In this document: positions 8,474 through 16,711 of the stretch, piece by piece | Numbering within the stretch: position 1 is the first letter of the stretch | How the letters are laid out: the number at the start of each line of letters is the position of its first letter | Assembly: GCA_029863005.1 (NCBI GenBank) | Contig: JAOTWF010000012.1 | Location: 1-50,756 of the forward strand | Length of the DNA: 50,756 nucleotides | Reading direction: 5' to 3' | Source of the DNA: Gammaproteobacteria bacterium | GTDB lineage: Bacteria; Pseudomonadota; Gammaproteobacteria; Acidiferrobacterales; Sulfurifustaceae | Notes under the pieces: model-generated | The model's input: the letters and a program-made list of their open reading frames with translations, nothing else | Databases searched by the model: none | What the model was told of the DNA's origin: nothing | Made by a program: the position numbers and the translations under genes

Positions 8474-9127
8474 ATGCAAAACCGATTCATCCCCGTTTGG
8501 ACCGTGTTGATATTGGCTTTGTCCTTGTCCTTTGCCCATGCCGATGCTGGTATCAATCTCAAGGCCGGGACGCTTGGCGTCGGCATGGAACTGTCCAAGT
8601 CCTTCAGCGACCGGTTCAGCCTGGGCCTGGGATTCAATTCCTATGATTACAAAACCACCGACCGCGCTAGCGACATCGATTATGATTTCAATTTTGATCT
8701 TCAGTCCGTAGTTTTTCTGGCGAATTATCATCCTTTCAGTGGCACCTTCCATTTCACCGGTGGTGTGGTGTACAACAACAATGAATTGAACCTGACCGGT
8801 AAGCCCACCGGCACCAACTATATTATCAATGGCCAGTCCTATACCGCCGGGCAAGTGGGATCACTGACCGGCAAGCTTACATTCAACAGCACGGCACCTT
8901 ATCTCGGCCTCGGTTGGGGTAATCGTCCGGGCGGAAGACTGGGTCTGTCGGCGGATATAGGCGTGCTGTATCAAGGGTCACCCAAGCTTTTCCTAAACGC
9001 CACGGGGGCCTTGAGTGATCCGGCGTTGGCATCCGATCTTGAACAGGAACGCCGCAGTGCGGAAGCGGATCTGGGCGATTTCGAGTGGTATCCGGTGCTA
9101 TCACTTGGTATGTATTTCCGCTTCTGA
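8474..9127 (+). CDS. Outer-membrane beta-barrel protein
   Basis: 217 residues. A signal peptide (MQNRFIPVWTVLILALSLSFAHA) is followed by alternating amphipathic strands rich in Gly, Tyr, Phe and Asn, and the chain ends in LSLGMYFRF, a C-terminal aromatic residue typical of barrels recognised by BamA. The size predicts about eight strands, comparable to the OmpW/OmpA-barrel class, but I see no specific signature. The ATG at 8474 is favoured over a GTG two codons earlier because a GAGG Shine–Dalgarno lies at 8463–8466. Transcribed alone, divergent from the diesterase/GlpD pair. Function unknown; could be a small porin or adhesin-like barrel. Confidence 0.7.
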   Translation: MQNRFIPVWTVLILALSLSFAHADAGINLKAGTLGVGMELSKSFSDRFSLGLGFNSYDYKTTDRASDIDYDFNFDLQSVVFLANYHPFSGTFHFTGGVVYNNNELNLTGKPTGTNYIINGQSYTAGQVGSLTGKLTFNSTAPYLGLGWGNRPGGRLGLSADIGVLYQGSPKLFLNATGALSDPALASDLEQERRSAEADLGDFEWYPVLSLGMYFRF

Positions 9128-9155
9128 CAGGCGTCCCATCTGCACAAATACCCAT

Positions 9156-9178
9156 CGGCACATGCCGGATTGTTTTTT
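9156..9178 (+). terminator. Possible Rho-independent terminator after the barrel gene
   Basis: A short CGGC/GCCG hairpin (9156–9159 with 9164–9167) is followed by GATTG and seven T. The stem is only four base pairs, so it is weak, but position and T-run suit termination of the outer-membrane protein gene. Confidence 0.4.
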
Positions 9179-9249
9179 TAATGCCCAGGCACCGCCTCTC
9201 GTGTTGCCTGATTTAGAATGGCCCCCATGGACAAGCATGGCAGGCCATC

Positions 9250-10218
9250 ATGACAAAACTTCCAAGCGCACATGGCGCCAAGATTCGTCTCGGCATCAGT
9301 AGCTGCCTGCTGGGTCAGAAGGTACGCTTTGATGGGAATCACAAGCTCGACAGTTATCTGACCGACACGCTCGGGCTGTATTTCGATTGGGTGCCCGTTT
9401 GTCCCGAGGTCGCCATCGGCCTGGGCGTTCCACGACCGCCGATCCGGCTGGTGGGATCGGCCAGCACACCCCGCGCCGTCGGCGTGAAAGACGACTCCCT
9501 CGACGTGACAGATAAACTCGCCGCCTACGGAAAACAGCAAGCACGCCAGCTCGATGACCTGAGCGGTTATGTTTTCAAGAGCAAATCACCGAGCTGCGGA
9601 ATGGAGCGCGTGAAAATTTATCAGCGCACCGGCATTCCCGCCAAGGGCGGTCGGGGAGTCTATGCTGAGGCGTTTCTCTCCGGTCAGCCTTCGCTACCGG
9701 CGGAGGAGGAGGGTCGACTCAGCAACCCGCGTTTGCGGGAAAATTTCATCGAGCGTGTGTTTGTCTACCGGCGTTGGCAGGAACTCATGACGCACGGTTT
9801 GACCGCCTCCCGGCTGGTGGAATTTCACACCCGCCACAAACTCGCTCTCATGGCCCATGATGTCGAGGCCTATCGTGCGCTCGGCCGGCTGGTGGCGCAG
9901 GCGGGCCGGCGGAATCTTAATGAAGCCGGGAGGGAATATCTCGCGAAATTGATGCAGGCGTTCCAGCGACTGGGAACGCCGGCGCGCCATGCTAACGTGC
10001 AAATGCATCTGATGGGTTACCTGAAACACCACTTGGATGCCGCAGACAAGGCCGAGCTGCTTGGGGTGATACATGCCTTCCGTTGCGGCGAGATCCCGAT
10101 TGCCTCGCCGTTGACCTTGATCAAACATCATTTCCGCCGTCATCCGGATCCGTACATCATCGGTCAAACTTACCTCAATCCTGATCCGCGCGAACTGTTG
10201 TTGCGCGGCGGTCTCTGA
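9250..10218 (+). CDS. DUF523–DUF1722 fusion protein
   Basis: 322 residues in two domains. Residues about 12–155 are DUF523, with the paired cysteine motifs ISSCLLGQKVRFDG and SKSPSCGMERV. Residues about 165–310 are DUF1722 (YbgA-like), with RLVEFHTRHKLALMAHD and MGYLKHHLDAADK. Fusions of these two domains are common in gammaproteobacteria, often near photolyase or stress genes; the biochemical activity is not established, and the conserved Cys pairs suggest metal or thiol chemistry. Cytoplasmic, no signal peptide. The next gene, an EamA permease, starts 11 bases downstream and may be co-transcribed. Confidence 0.85.
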   Translation: MTKLPSAHGAKIRLGISSCLLGQKVRFDGNHKLDSYLTDTLGLYFDWVPVCPEVAIGLGVPRPPIRLVGSASTPRAVGVKDDSLDVTDKLAAYGKQQARQLDDLSGYVFKSKSPSCGMERVKIYQRTGIPAKGGRGVYAEAFLSGQPSLPAEEEGRLSNPRLRENFIERVFVYRRWQELMTHGLTASRLVEFHTRHKLALMAHDVEAYRALGRLVAQAGRRNLNEAGREYLAKLMQAFQRLGTPARHANVQMHLMGYLKHHLDAADKAELLGVIHAFRCGEIPIASPLTLIKHHFRRHPDPYIIGQTYLNPDPRELLLRGGL

Positions 10219-10229
10219 GAAGCGCTCCC

Positions 10230-11117
10230 GTGTACCCGGAAGACCTGCGACGCGGCGCGATCTTGATGATCGCCTCCGGGCTCCTGTTTTCCACCATGGG
10301 AGCGCTGGTGAAATACCTCTCTTCCGCCGGATTGCCGAATGAAATGGTGGTGTTCTTCCGCAGTGCGATGGGTTTGCTCGCACTGCTGCCGTGGGTATTG
10401 CACCGCGGGCTCCACCAACTGAAAACAACACAGTGGCGCGGGCATCTTGGGCGTGGCTTGGCGGGGGTGGCGGCCATGTACTGTTATTTCTACGCCATTG
10501 CGTACCTGCCGCTGGCAGAGGCAGTGTTGCTAAATTATTCCACACCCTTGTTCATTCCTTTTATCGCGGCCTTGTGGCTGGGTGAACAGGTTTCCGCGCG
10601 ACTGTGGGTGGCCATCGGGATCGGGTTTGTCGGCATCGTGCTGATACTGAAGCCGGGGCTCGCCCTGTTCACGCCGGTGTCCCTGATCGGACTGGCCTCG
10701 GGGTTGTTTGCGGCGCTGGCCATGGTCAGTATCCGGCGGTTGTCAAAGACGGAACCCACACTGCGCATTGTTTTCTATTTCAGTCTCGTGTGTACGGTCG
10801 TATCGGCGGCGCCGCTCGCCTGGCGCTGGCAAACTCCCGATCCCGCTCTATGGGTTTTGCTGATTGGCATGGGTGCACTGGCCAGTCTGGCGCAGCTTCT
10901 GTTGACGCGTGCCTATGCGCATGCCCCGGCCTCGCAGGTGGGCCCGTTCACCTACTCCACCGTGGTATTTGCCGCCGGTATCGGCTGGATTTTCTGGAGT
11001 GAAATCCAGGATTTCCTGTCCTTTGGCGGCACCGCCCTGGTCTGTCTGGCCGGTGTTCTGACGATTCGCTTTGCCGGCCAGCGGGTACTCTCCGAAGCGA
11101 AGCTGGTCGAGGAATAA
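10230..11117 (+). CDS. EamA/DMT-superfamily permease
   Basis: 295 residues with about ten hydrophobic segments arranged as two EamA repeats. The first repeat includes ILMIASGLLFSTMGALVKYL and the characteristic YAIAYLPLAEAVLLNYSTPLF; the second ends around ILTIRFAGQ. The family exports or imports small metabolites such as amino acids or nucleosides across the inner membrane; the sequence gives no substrate. Translation appears to begin at GTG 10230, 11 bases after the preceding stop. No linked regulator or pathway gene points to a substrate. Confidence 0.85.
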   Translation: MYPEDLRRGAILMIASGLLFSTMGALVKYLSSAGLPNEMVVFFRSAMGLLALLPWVLHRGLHQLKTTQWRGHLGRGLAGVAAMYCYFYAIAYLPLAEAVLLNYSTPLFIPFIAALWLGEQVSARLWVAIGIGFVGIVLILKPGLALFTPVSLIGLASGLFAALAMVSIRRLSKTEPTLRIVFYFSLVCTVVSAAPLAWRWQTPDPALWVLLIGMGALASLAQLLLTRAYAHAPASQVGPFTYSTVVFAAGIGWIFWSEIQDFLSFGGTALVCLAGVLTIRFAGQRVLSEAKLVEE

Positions 11118-11232
11118 CGTTCACCCGGGTGGGTATCGGCCGTTCCTCCGGTTCGGATAACCGTCGGGCGCAAGAACCCGGAACCTGCTGCCGTCAAGTA
11201 AATAAGAGCGAAATATTTTCCATGGGCTTACC

Positions 11233-11261
11233 TTGTCAGTCTTCCTCCCTTGTCCCAAAAT
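11233..11261 (+). promoter_or_regulatory. Possible sigma-70 promoter for the Lys-tailed protein
   Basis: TTGTCA at 11233–11238 and CAAAAT at 11256–11261 are separated by 17 bases, followed by an A/T-rich stretch. The -10 element matches consensus only in part, so this is tentative. Confidence 0.3.
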
Positions 11262-11327
11262 AAATAAATACGTCGAAGCCGCGGGTCGCGCCGCACCCTT
11301 AATTAACCAAGGAAAATGGAGATAACC

Positions 11328-11858
11328 ATGGACAGCCTGGACCGAGCGATAGATCTGGTATCGCGGTGGAAAGACAACCGAAAGAAAGAGCGCGCCGAGG
11401 TGCTGGAGCGCCTCGAAGGCGTTATCAAGGATTGCCAGGCCGCCGCGAAGGTTTGGCAGGAGTATCACAACAATCCCGGGAAGCCGGGGGATCATTGGAC
11501 GCTGGTCAGCTGGATGGGGCCGGAGCGCGCCAAGCAATTGCACGAAATCAATCTGCGCGCGAAAGCGAGCGTTGAGGAAGTGTGCCGGCTGGCCGGTCCG
11601 GCGGCAGGGCGTTTTGTGGTCCTGGATGATGATGTCACGGAAATGGCCTATCGCCAGCTCAAGCCAGGGGAATCCGGCATCGATGCCGCCAAAACGGCGT
11701 TGGAGAATCTGAAAGCGCGCGCGGATTACCTGCGTGGGTTGATCGAACGCACGCAACGCGGCAAGTCCCTGGCGTCGTCGAAAACAGCTTCCGTGAAAAA
11801 ATTCAAGAAGAAGTCGGTGAACAAATCCGCGAAAAAGAAAGCCCCAAAAAAGAAATAA
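11328..11858 (+). CDS. Hypothetical protein with Lys-rich histone-like tail
   Basis: 176 residues; no family recognised. The first 140 residues look alpha-helical and charged (WKDNRKKERAEVLERLEGV, KTALENLKARADYLRGLIE), with a central globular patch around HWTLVSWMGPERAKQLHE. The last 30 residues are almost only Lys, Ser and Ala (KKFKKKSVNKSAKKKAPKKK), resembling histone H1-like or nucleoid-protein tails. DNA or RNA binding is therefore plausible but unproven. The ATG at 11328 is preferred because GGAG at 11318–11321 is ideally spaced; an in-frame ATG at 11316 exists. Monocistronic, convergent with the small secreted protein gene. Confidence 0.7.
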   Translation: MDSLDRAIDLVSRWKDNRKKERAEVLERLEGVIKDCQAAAKVWQEYHNNPGKPGDHWTLVSWMGPERAKQLHEINLRAKASVEEVCRLAGPAAGRFVVLDDDVTEMAYRQLKPGESGIDAAKTALENLKARADYLRGLIERTQRGKSLASSKTASVKKFKKKSVNKSAKKKAPKKK

Positions 11859-11917
11859 AAGAAATATTAATCCGGGAGTCTAATCACCGACGGGCCCGGC
11901 ACGAGAATCCTGTTCCG

Positions 11918-11949
11918 GAAAAAACAAAGCGCCCCTACGGGGCGCTTTG
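11918..11949 (-). terminator. Strong Rho-independent terminator of the small secreted protein gene
   Basis: A perfect 11-bp stem (11925–11935 with 11939–11949, loop TAC) is followed on the minus strand by six T (the A-run at 11919–11924). It lies 20 bases past the stop of the minus-strand gene, and could also slow transcription arriving from the convergent Lys-tailed gene. Confidence 0.88.
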
Positions 11950-11969
11950 GATTACGGCATAAATAGAAA

Positions 11970-12260
11970 TTACTTGGCCGGAGCGGCAGGGGTAGCCGGT
12001 GTGGCTTCTTTCGCCGGTTTCGGAGCGGCCTTCTTGTTCATTTTCTTCTCTGGGCATTGCATTTCTTTGCCATTCACGGTGACGACATCGCCAGCCTTCT
12101 TGCCTTTGCAGGCCTTGGCGAGCGCCTTGTCCGCTTTCTTATCCATTTTGGCTTCGCTCTTGGCGGCCGGGGCCATGTGCTTCTCGGCGCTGGCGACATG
12201 CACCAGTCCGAACATCAAGGTGAAGGCGAGAGCAAACAGGGTGATCAGTGATTTTTTCAT
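11970..12260 (-). CDS. Small secreted Lys/Ala/Pro-rich protein under a sigma-54 promoter
   Basis: 96 residues. A clear signal peptide (MKKSLITLFALAFTLMFGLV, cleaved near ASA-E) precedes a mature peptide of about 70 residues. The mature part has a basic helix (AKMDKKADKALAKACKGKK), a short KAGDVVTVNGKEMQCP segment whose two cysteines are 16 positions apart and could form a disulfide, and a Pro/Ala/Lys tail. Probably periplasmic or released; I do not recognise a family with known function. Both ends of the transcription unit are visible: a consensus sigma-54 promoter at 12345–12359 and a strong terminator at 11918–11949. The histidine kinase/NtrC regulator operon starts divergently, so this gene is a prime candidate target. 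Confidence 0.8.
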   Translation of the reverse strand: MKKSLITLFALAFTLMFGLVHVASAEKHMAPAAKSEAKMDKKADKALAKACKGKKAGDVVTVNGKEMQCPEKKMNKKAAPKPAKEATPATPAAPAK

Positions 12261-12344
12261 TCCAAAGGCTCCTTGAAGTAATTATTGAGTGAAGAGTCTG
12301 AAGGCTGGAAGCAAACATCATCGCCATCATTGCGGGACTATTAA

Positions 12345-12359
12345 GCAATCGCTGTGCCA
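12345..12359 (-). promoter_or_regulatory. Consensus sigma-54 (-24/-12) promoter
   Basis: On the minus strand the sequence reads TGGCAC-AGCGA-TTGC, an exact match to the core TGGCAC-N5-TTGC with GG and GC separated by ten bases. It points at the small secreted protein gene; transcription would begin near 12333, leaving a leader of about 70 bases. A sigma-54 activator gene lies next door on the other strand. Confidence 0.8.
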
Positions 12360-12401
12360 TGCTTTAAAGCATCTTAAACTTATAACTATCAACAAGTTAT
12401 A
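12359..12401. promoter_or_regulatory. Two inverted repeats upstream of the sigma-54 promoter (possible operators)
   Basis: ATGCTTTAAAGCAT at 12359–12372 is a perfect 14-bp palindrome touching the -24 element. TATAACT (12381–12387) and AGTTATA (12395–12401) form a perfect 7-bp inverted repeat with a 7-base spacer. Both lie between the divergent small-protein gene and the kinase operon. They could be binding sites for the NtrC-type regulator or another factor, though they sit closer to the promoter than classic enhancers. Confidence 0.4.
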
Positions 12402-12477
12402 TATTTGAAACGCTCTGCGCTATGCTTGTGTTTTGTAGCAGGCTCCAAAATTTGTAGGAAACATTATTGGAGTAGAA

Positions 12478-14223
12478 ATGCCATTTCGTTTTTTCAGGCT
12501 CGGCCGTCTCCAGCGCAAGGTGTTGCTGGTGGTTTCCGTCATCGTGATCGTGCCGATGCTCGTGGCCGGCTGGCTGGCCGCCGAATGGGTTTCGATCAGC
12601 TTCGAGAAGCGACTAGAGCAGTGGATCATCGACGCCGCCCGCGCCAACCAGAACTGGCTCCAAGCCTATCAAAATGACGCGGTCATCCTCGGCCGGGTGT
12701 TGGCGGATGACCCGGCCTACCTGAGCAATTTCGAGAGTTCACCCGAAGCCGCGGTGCCACCGGCGATCCAACGTATCTCGCAGGAACTGGGTATCAACCT
12801 GATCCAGGTCTATACCCCGGACAGAAAGTTGGTTTATAGCTCGTTACCGGTACAAGTGAATGCGCTGTGGGAACGCGGGCAGACGGCCGCCGTGCTTAAG
12901 GTCGTGACTCGGCAGCAGACCATGCTGGCCGCCGTGGGCATCACTCCCATCCCGCGGCGTGGCACCCCTCGCTACTACCTGGTGTTGGGCAGCTTGCTGG
13001 GGCAGGATTTCACGGATGAGTTGGCGCAGCTCACGGGCCTGAAGACACGACTTTATTACCGCGAGGGAAAAAAATACTACGATCTATTTTCCAGGCCCGG
13101 AAAGCCCGTTACGTTAAAACATCTCCCGGCGGCGGCGCTTAGCCGGCTGGAAAAAAACCGGAAACCCTATTACAGCCTGGAGGCGGAAAACGGCCAGTTC
13201 CGTGGACTGTACATGCCGATCGTGGATCCTACCGGACGTGTCGAGGCGATCATGTTCAGTGGGCTGGAACGCCGCGGGGTACAGGAGGTGCTCACCAACC
13301 GGATCGCGCTGTTCTTTTGGATTTCACTGTTGGGAGTGATCATCGGGGGTTTGACGGGCCTGTTGCTTTCGCGGCTGGTGGTGCGCCCGCTGGAATATTT
13401 GCGCAACGGGGTGATGCAGCTCGCCGGCCAGAACTTCAAGGCCAACGTGCCGATCACTTCGGACGACGAACTGGGTGATTTGGCCAAGGCGTTCAATGCC
13501 ATGGCGACGCGATTGCGCGAGGCGCGTGATGAGCAGGTGCAACGGTTCCAGAAAGACAAGCTCTCCGCCATGGGCGAGCTGTCGGCGTCCCTGGCGCACG
13601 AAATCCGCAATCCCATCGGCATCATCAATGCCTCGGCGGCGTTGCTCGACAAACCGGATTATGCCCCGGAGAAGAAAGCCGAGCTGACGCGCATGATCCG
13701 CGAGGAAAGCCTGCGCGTGGCGAACCTGGTGCAGGATTTCTTGCAACTGTCACGTCACCGCCAGCCGAGCTTTGCCGTTATCGATCCCGCCCAACCGCTG
13801 GAGCGCGCGCTCGAACTGGCATTGGCGGGCAACGATTCATCCAAAGTATTCAAGGATTTTCAGCATTGGGACGCGAAAATCAAGGCCGACGCTGGTCTGC
13901 TGCAACAAGCCTGGGGAAATATTTTCACCAATGCCTTGCAGGCCTTGAACGGCAAGGAGACCGAATTCTGTCTGCGTTCCGGCGTGGAAGACGGACACGT
14001 ATTCCTGTCGGTCGAGGACAACGGGCCGGGGGTGCCGGCTGAAATCATGCCGCGACTGTTTGAGCCGTTCTTCACCACCAAGGATCAGGGAACGGGCCTC
14101 GGCCTCACCCTCGCTTATACCCTGGTGCAGGCGAATGGTGGGCAGCTCGAGGCATTACCGCCGGAAGGCAAGGGTGCGCGGTTTATGATGCGGTTTCCTG
14201 TAAGTGAAGAAGGAGTAAATTAA
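12478..14223 (+). CDS. Membrane sensor histidine kinase (NtrB/AtoS class)
   Basis: 581 residues. One N-terminal membrane helix (about 14–36), an extracytoplasmic sensor domain of about 240 residues (Cache-like by size, no recognised ligand motif), a second helix (about 277–303), a HAMP domain to about 356, then the kinase core. The phospho-acceptor is His374 in SLAHEIRNPIG. ATP-binding boxes are all visible: N box NIFTNALQAL, G1 DNGPG, F box FEPFFTTK, G2 GTGLGLTLAY. Complete and apparently active. GGAG lies just upstream of the ATG. The stop overlaps the start of the response regulator gene (TAATG), so the pair is a two-component system made in fixed ratio. The signal is unknown. Confidence 0.93.
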   Translation: MPFRFFRLGRLQRKVLLVVSVIVIVPMLVAGWLAAEWVSISFEKRLEQWIIDAARANQNWLQAYQNDAVILGRVLADDPAYLSNFESSPEAAVPPAIQRISQELGINLIQVYTPDRKLVYSSLPVQVNALWERGQTAAVLKVVTRQQTMLAAVGITPIPRRGTPRYYLVLGSLLGQDFTDELAQLTGLKTRLYYREGKKYYDLFSRPGKPVTLKHLPAAALSRLEKNRKPYYSLEAENGQFRGLYMPIVDPTGRVEAIMFSGLERRGVQEVLTNRIALFFWISLLGVIIGGLTGLLLSRLVVRPLEYLRNGVMQLAGQNFKANVPITSDDELGDLAKAFNAMATRLREARDEQVQRFQKDKLSAMGELSASLAHEIRNPIGIINASAALLDKPDYAPEKKAELTRMIREESLRVANLVQDFLQLSRHRQPSFAVIDPAQPLERALELALAGNDSSKVFKDFQHWDAKIKADAGLLQQAWGNIFTNALQALNGKETEFCLRSGVEDGHVFLSVEDNGPGVPAEIMPRLFEPFFTTKDQGTGLGLTLAYTLVQANGGQLEALPPEGKGARFMMRFPVSEEGVN

Positions 14224-15614
14224 TGAAACGCACCGTGCTTGTCGTGGACGATGAACAGAACATGCAGACAGTCATGCGCATGGTGTTGGAAAACGCCGGC
14301 CATGAAGTGTTAATCGCCGACAGTGGTGAAAGCGCGCTGGTGCATGCGCAAAATCCGAATCTCGACGTCGTTCTCACCGATCTTCGAATGCCCGGCATGG
14401 GCGGAGAAGAATTCGTCATTCGTTGCCGCAAAGAGCGCCCGGACGTCCCGGTGATCATTGTCACGGCACACGGCACCATCCGCTCCGCCGTCAAGAGTAT
14501 TCACGACGGTGCGGCCGATTACCTTACCAAGCCATTCGAGCCGGAACAGCTCGAGATCGTGGTGCACAACGCCATCAAGCTGCGCGATATCCTGCGAGAG
14601 AATACCCGGCTCAAGGCCGAAGTGAACGAATCGCGCGGGACAAAACGTCTCGTGGGCGAAGGGCGGGTAGCGCAGCAACTGCTCGAGGAAATCCGGCGCG
14701 TGGCGCCGTACAAGACCGGCGTGCTGATTACCGGTGAATCCGGGACCGGCAAGGAGCTGGTGGCGCGCACCATCCACGAACTCTCGCCGCGACGGGAACG
14801 CCCGTGGGTCGCGCTCAACTGTTCCGCGATTCCACGGGACCTTCTGGAGTCCGAGCTGTTCGGCTACATCAAGGGCGCCTTCACGGGCGCGACGCACAAT
14901 CGCGCCGGCCGGCTGGAACAGGCGCAGGGCGGGACGCTGTTTCTGGATGAGATTGCCGACCTCGATGCCTCGCTGCAGTCGAAGTTGTTGCGTGTGTTAC
15001 AAGAGCGTGAATTTTCGCCGGTGGGCTCGAACCAGGTTCGGGCCGTGGACGTGCGTTTTATAGCCGCGACCAATCGCGAGCTGAAAGCGCTGGTGCAGGA
15101 AGGAAAATTTCGCGAGGATCTGCTCTACCGTCTGGATGTTTACAGCATCGTCGCGCCACCGCTGCGCAGCCGGCGTGAGGACATCCCGCTTCTGGCCCAA
15201 ACTTTCCTGCAGGAACTGGCCGCTGAGACCGATAAAAGAGTTACGGCCTTCACGCCGGCGGCGCTGGAGGCGTTGGCAGGCTACGCCTGGCCCGGTAATG
15301 TCCGCGAGTTACGCAACACGGTGGAGCGCTCGTTGCTGTCTTGCCAGGGAACAACGATCGATATAGGGGACTTGCCGGGGGCGATCGTGGCGCCGTCCGC
15401 CTCGGCCGCCGGCGAAAAATGCAAATTCGAAAAGAAAGGCAAGAAAAATCTGGACCACTGGCTGGAAGCGATGGAGCGCGACGCGATTCTCGAGGCGCTG
15501 GCGCAAACCCGGGGCGTGCAAACACATGCTGCGAAGAAACTGGGCATCTCGGAGCGCAGCCTGTGGCACCGTATCAAGAAACTTAACATACAAATTAACC
15601 GAGTCATCTACTGA
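14223..15614 (+). CDS. NtrC-family sigma-54-dependent response regulator
   Basis: 463 residues in three parts. The receiver domain (1–120) has the phosphorylation site Asp53 in VVLTDLRMPG and the conserved Lys in YLTKPFEPEQ. The AAA+ domain (about 145–375) has Walker A GESGTGKE at 171–178 and an intact GAFTGA loop at 218–223, the element that contacts sigma-54 RNA polymerase. A Fis-type helix-turn-helix (ALAQTRGVQTHAAKKLGIS) closes the protein. It should therefore activate sigma-54 promoters after phosphorylation by the overlapping kinase. The divergent small secreted protein gene has a perfect sigma-54 promoter, the only one I found in the window. Confidence 0.95.
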   Translation: MKRTVLVVDDEQNMQTVMRMVLENAGHEVLIADSGESALVHAQNPNLDVVLTDLRMPGMGGEEFVIRCRKERPDVPVIIVTAHGTIRSAVKSIHDGAADYLTKPFEPEQLEIVVHNAIKLRDILRENTRLKAEVNESRGTKRLVGEGRVAQQLLEEIRRVAPYKTGVLITGESGTGKELVARTIHELSPRRERPWVALNCSAIPRDLLESELFGYIKGAFTGATHNRAGRLEQAQGGTLFLDEIADLDASLQSKLLRVLQEREFSPVGSNQVRAVDVRFIAATNRELKALVQEGKFREDLLYRLDVYSIVAPPLRSRREDIPLLAQTFLQELAAETDKRVTAFTPAALEALAGYAWPGNVRELRNTVERSLLSCQGTTIDIGDLPGAIVAPSASAAGEKCKFEKKGKKNLDHWLEAMERDAILEALAQTRGVQTHAAKKLGISERSLWHRIKKLNIQINRVIY

Positions 15615-15689
15615 GACTTTCATGGATTTCGGCGGTTGCCGGAATCATTCGATGGCTTCATGATGTCTCTTCATCACAGGAGATAATCG

Positions 15690-16709
15690 ATGCTATCGCC
15701 CGCGGTTGTTGCCTGGCTGGAATTTTCCCTGTGTGCGGCGCTGATTGCCGTCGCCGGCACCCGGTTGTCGCGCTACGGCGATATCATCGCCGATAAAACC
15801 GGGCTGGGCGGTGCCTGGATCGGGCTAGCGCTCATGGCCACCGTCACCTCGCTGCCCGAGCTGGTCACTGGCGTGAGCGCGGTGGGGCTGGCCGATGCGC
15901 CGGACATCGCCGTCGGTAATGTTCTCGGCGCCTGCATCATCAATCTCACCATGATCGTCTTCCTCGATTTGCTGGCGCGCGAGGAGTCGATCTATTCGCG
16001 CGCCAGCCAGGGCCATATCCTGTCAGCCGGTTTTGGCATCATCATGGCCGGGTTCGTCGGCTTCAATGTTCTGTTTTCGCAGCATGGCGAAGCCATGTCG
16101 CTCTATTATGTCGGCGCCTACAGCCCGCTGCTGCTCCTGCTCTACGGTGTGGCGATGCGCACGCTATTTCGCTACGAACGCCGCCTGCGTGCCGAGGCGG
16201 TGGAGGAGCGTGTGGAGCGTTACCCCCACATCACCTTGCGCGACGCCCTGATCCGCTATGCACTCGCCGCCAGCGTCGTCGTGGCCGCCGGCCTGTGGCT
16301 GCCGTACGTGGGTAAGGACATCGCGCAGGCCATGGCCTGGCAGGAGACCTTCGTCGGCACGCTGTTTATCGCGCTGGCCACGACACTGCCGGAAATTGTG
16401 GTGACGATCTCGGCGCTGCGCATTGGCGCGCTCGATCTGGCGATCAGCAACCTGCTGGGAAGCAACCTGTTCAATCTTGTCATTATTGCGATTGACGATA
16501 TCGTCTATATCAAGGGCCCATTACTGTCACACGTGTCCTCGCTGCACGCGGTATCAGCCCTGTCGGTCGTGATGATGAGCGGCGTGGCCGTGGTCGGGCT
16601 GTTCTATCGGCCGCGGGAGCGGTTGTTCCGCACGGTCGGCTGGACCAGCCTGTTGCTGCTTTCCCTGTACCTGCTGAATACCTTCTTCCTCTATCTCTAC
16701 GGGGGCTGA
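15690..16709 (+). CDS. CaCA-superfamily cation antiporter (Na+/Ca2+ exchanger type)
   Basis: 339 residues, about ten membrane helices in two inverted halves. The alpha-1 repeat reads MATVTSLPELVTGVSAV then AVGNVLGACIINL; the alpha-2 repeat reads LATTLPEIVVTISALRIG then ISNLLGSNLFNL. The key acidic residue of both repeats (PELVT, PEIVV) is present; the first repeat has GAC where the second has the usual GSN. Expected to extrude Ca2+ (or another cation) against a Na+ or H+ gradient. The gene has a good AGGAGA ribosome-binding site, follows the response regulator by 75 bases and precedes the P-type ATPase by 2 bases, so antiporter and pump are surely one operon. Confidence 0.88.
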   Translation: MLSPAVVAWLEFSLCAALIAVAGTRLSRYGDIIADKTGLGGAWIGLALMATVTSLPELVTGVSAVGLADAPDIAVGNVLGACIINLTMIVFLDLLAREESIYSRASQGHILSAGFGIIMAGFVGFNVLFSQHGEAMSLYYVGAYSPLLLLLYGVAMRTLFRYERRLRAEAVEERVERYPHITLRDALIRYALAASVVVAAGLWLPYVGKDIAQAMAWQETFVGTLFIALATTLPEIVVTISALRIGALDLAISNLLGSNLFNLVIIAIDDIVYIKGPLLSHVSSLHAVSALSVVMMSGVAVVGLFYRPRERLFRTVGWTSLLLLSLYLLNTFFLYLYGG

Positions 16710-16711
16710 CC

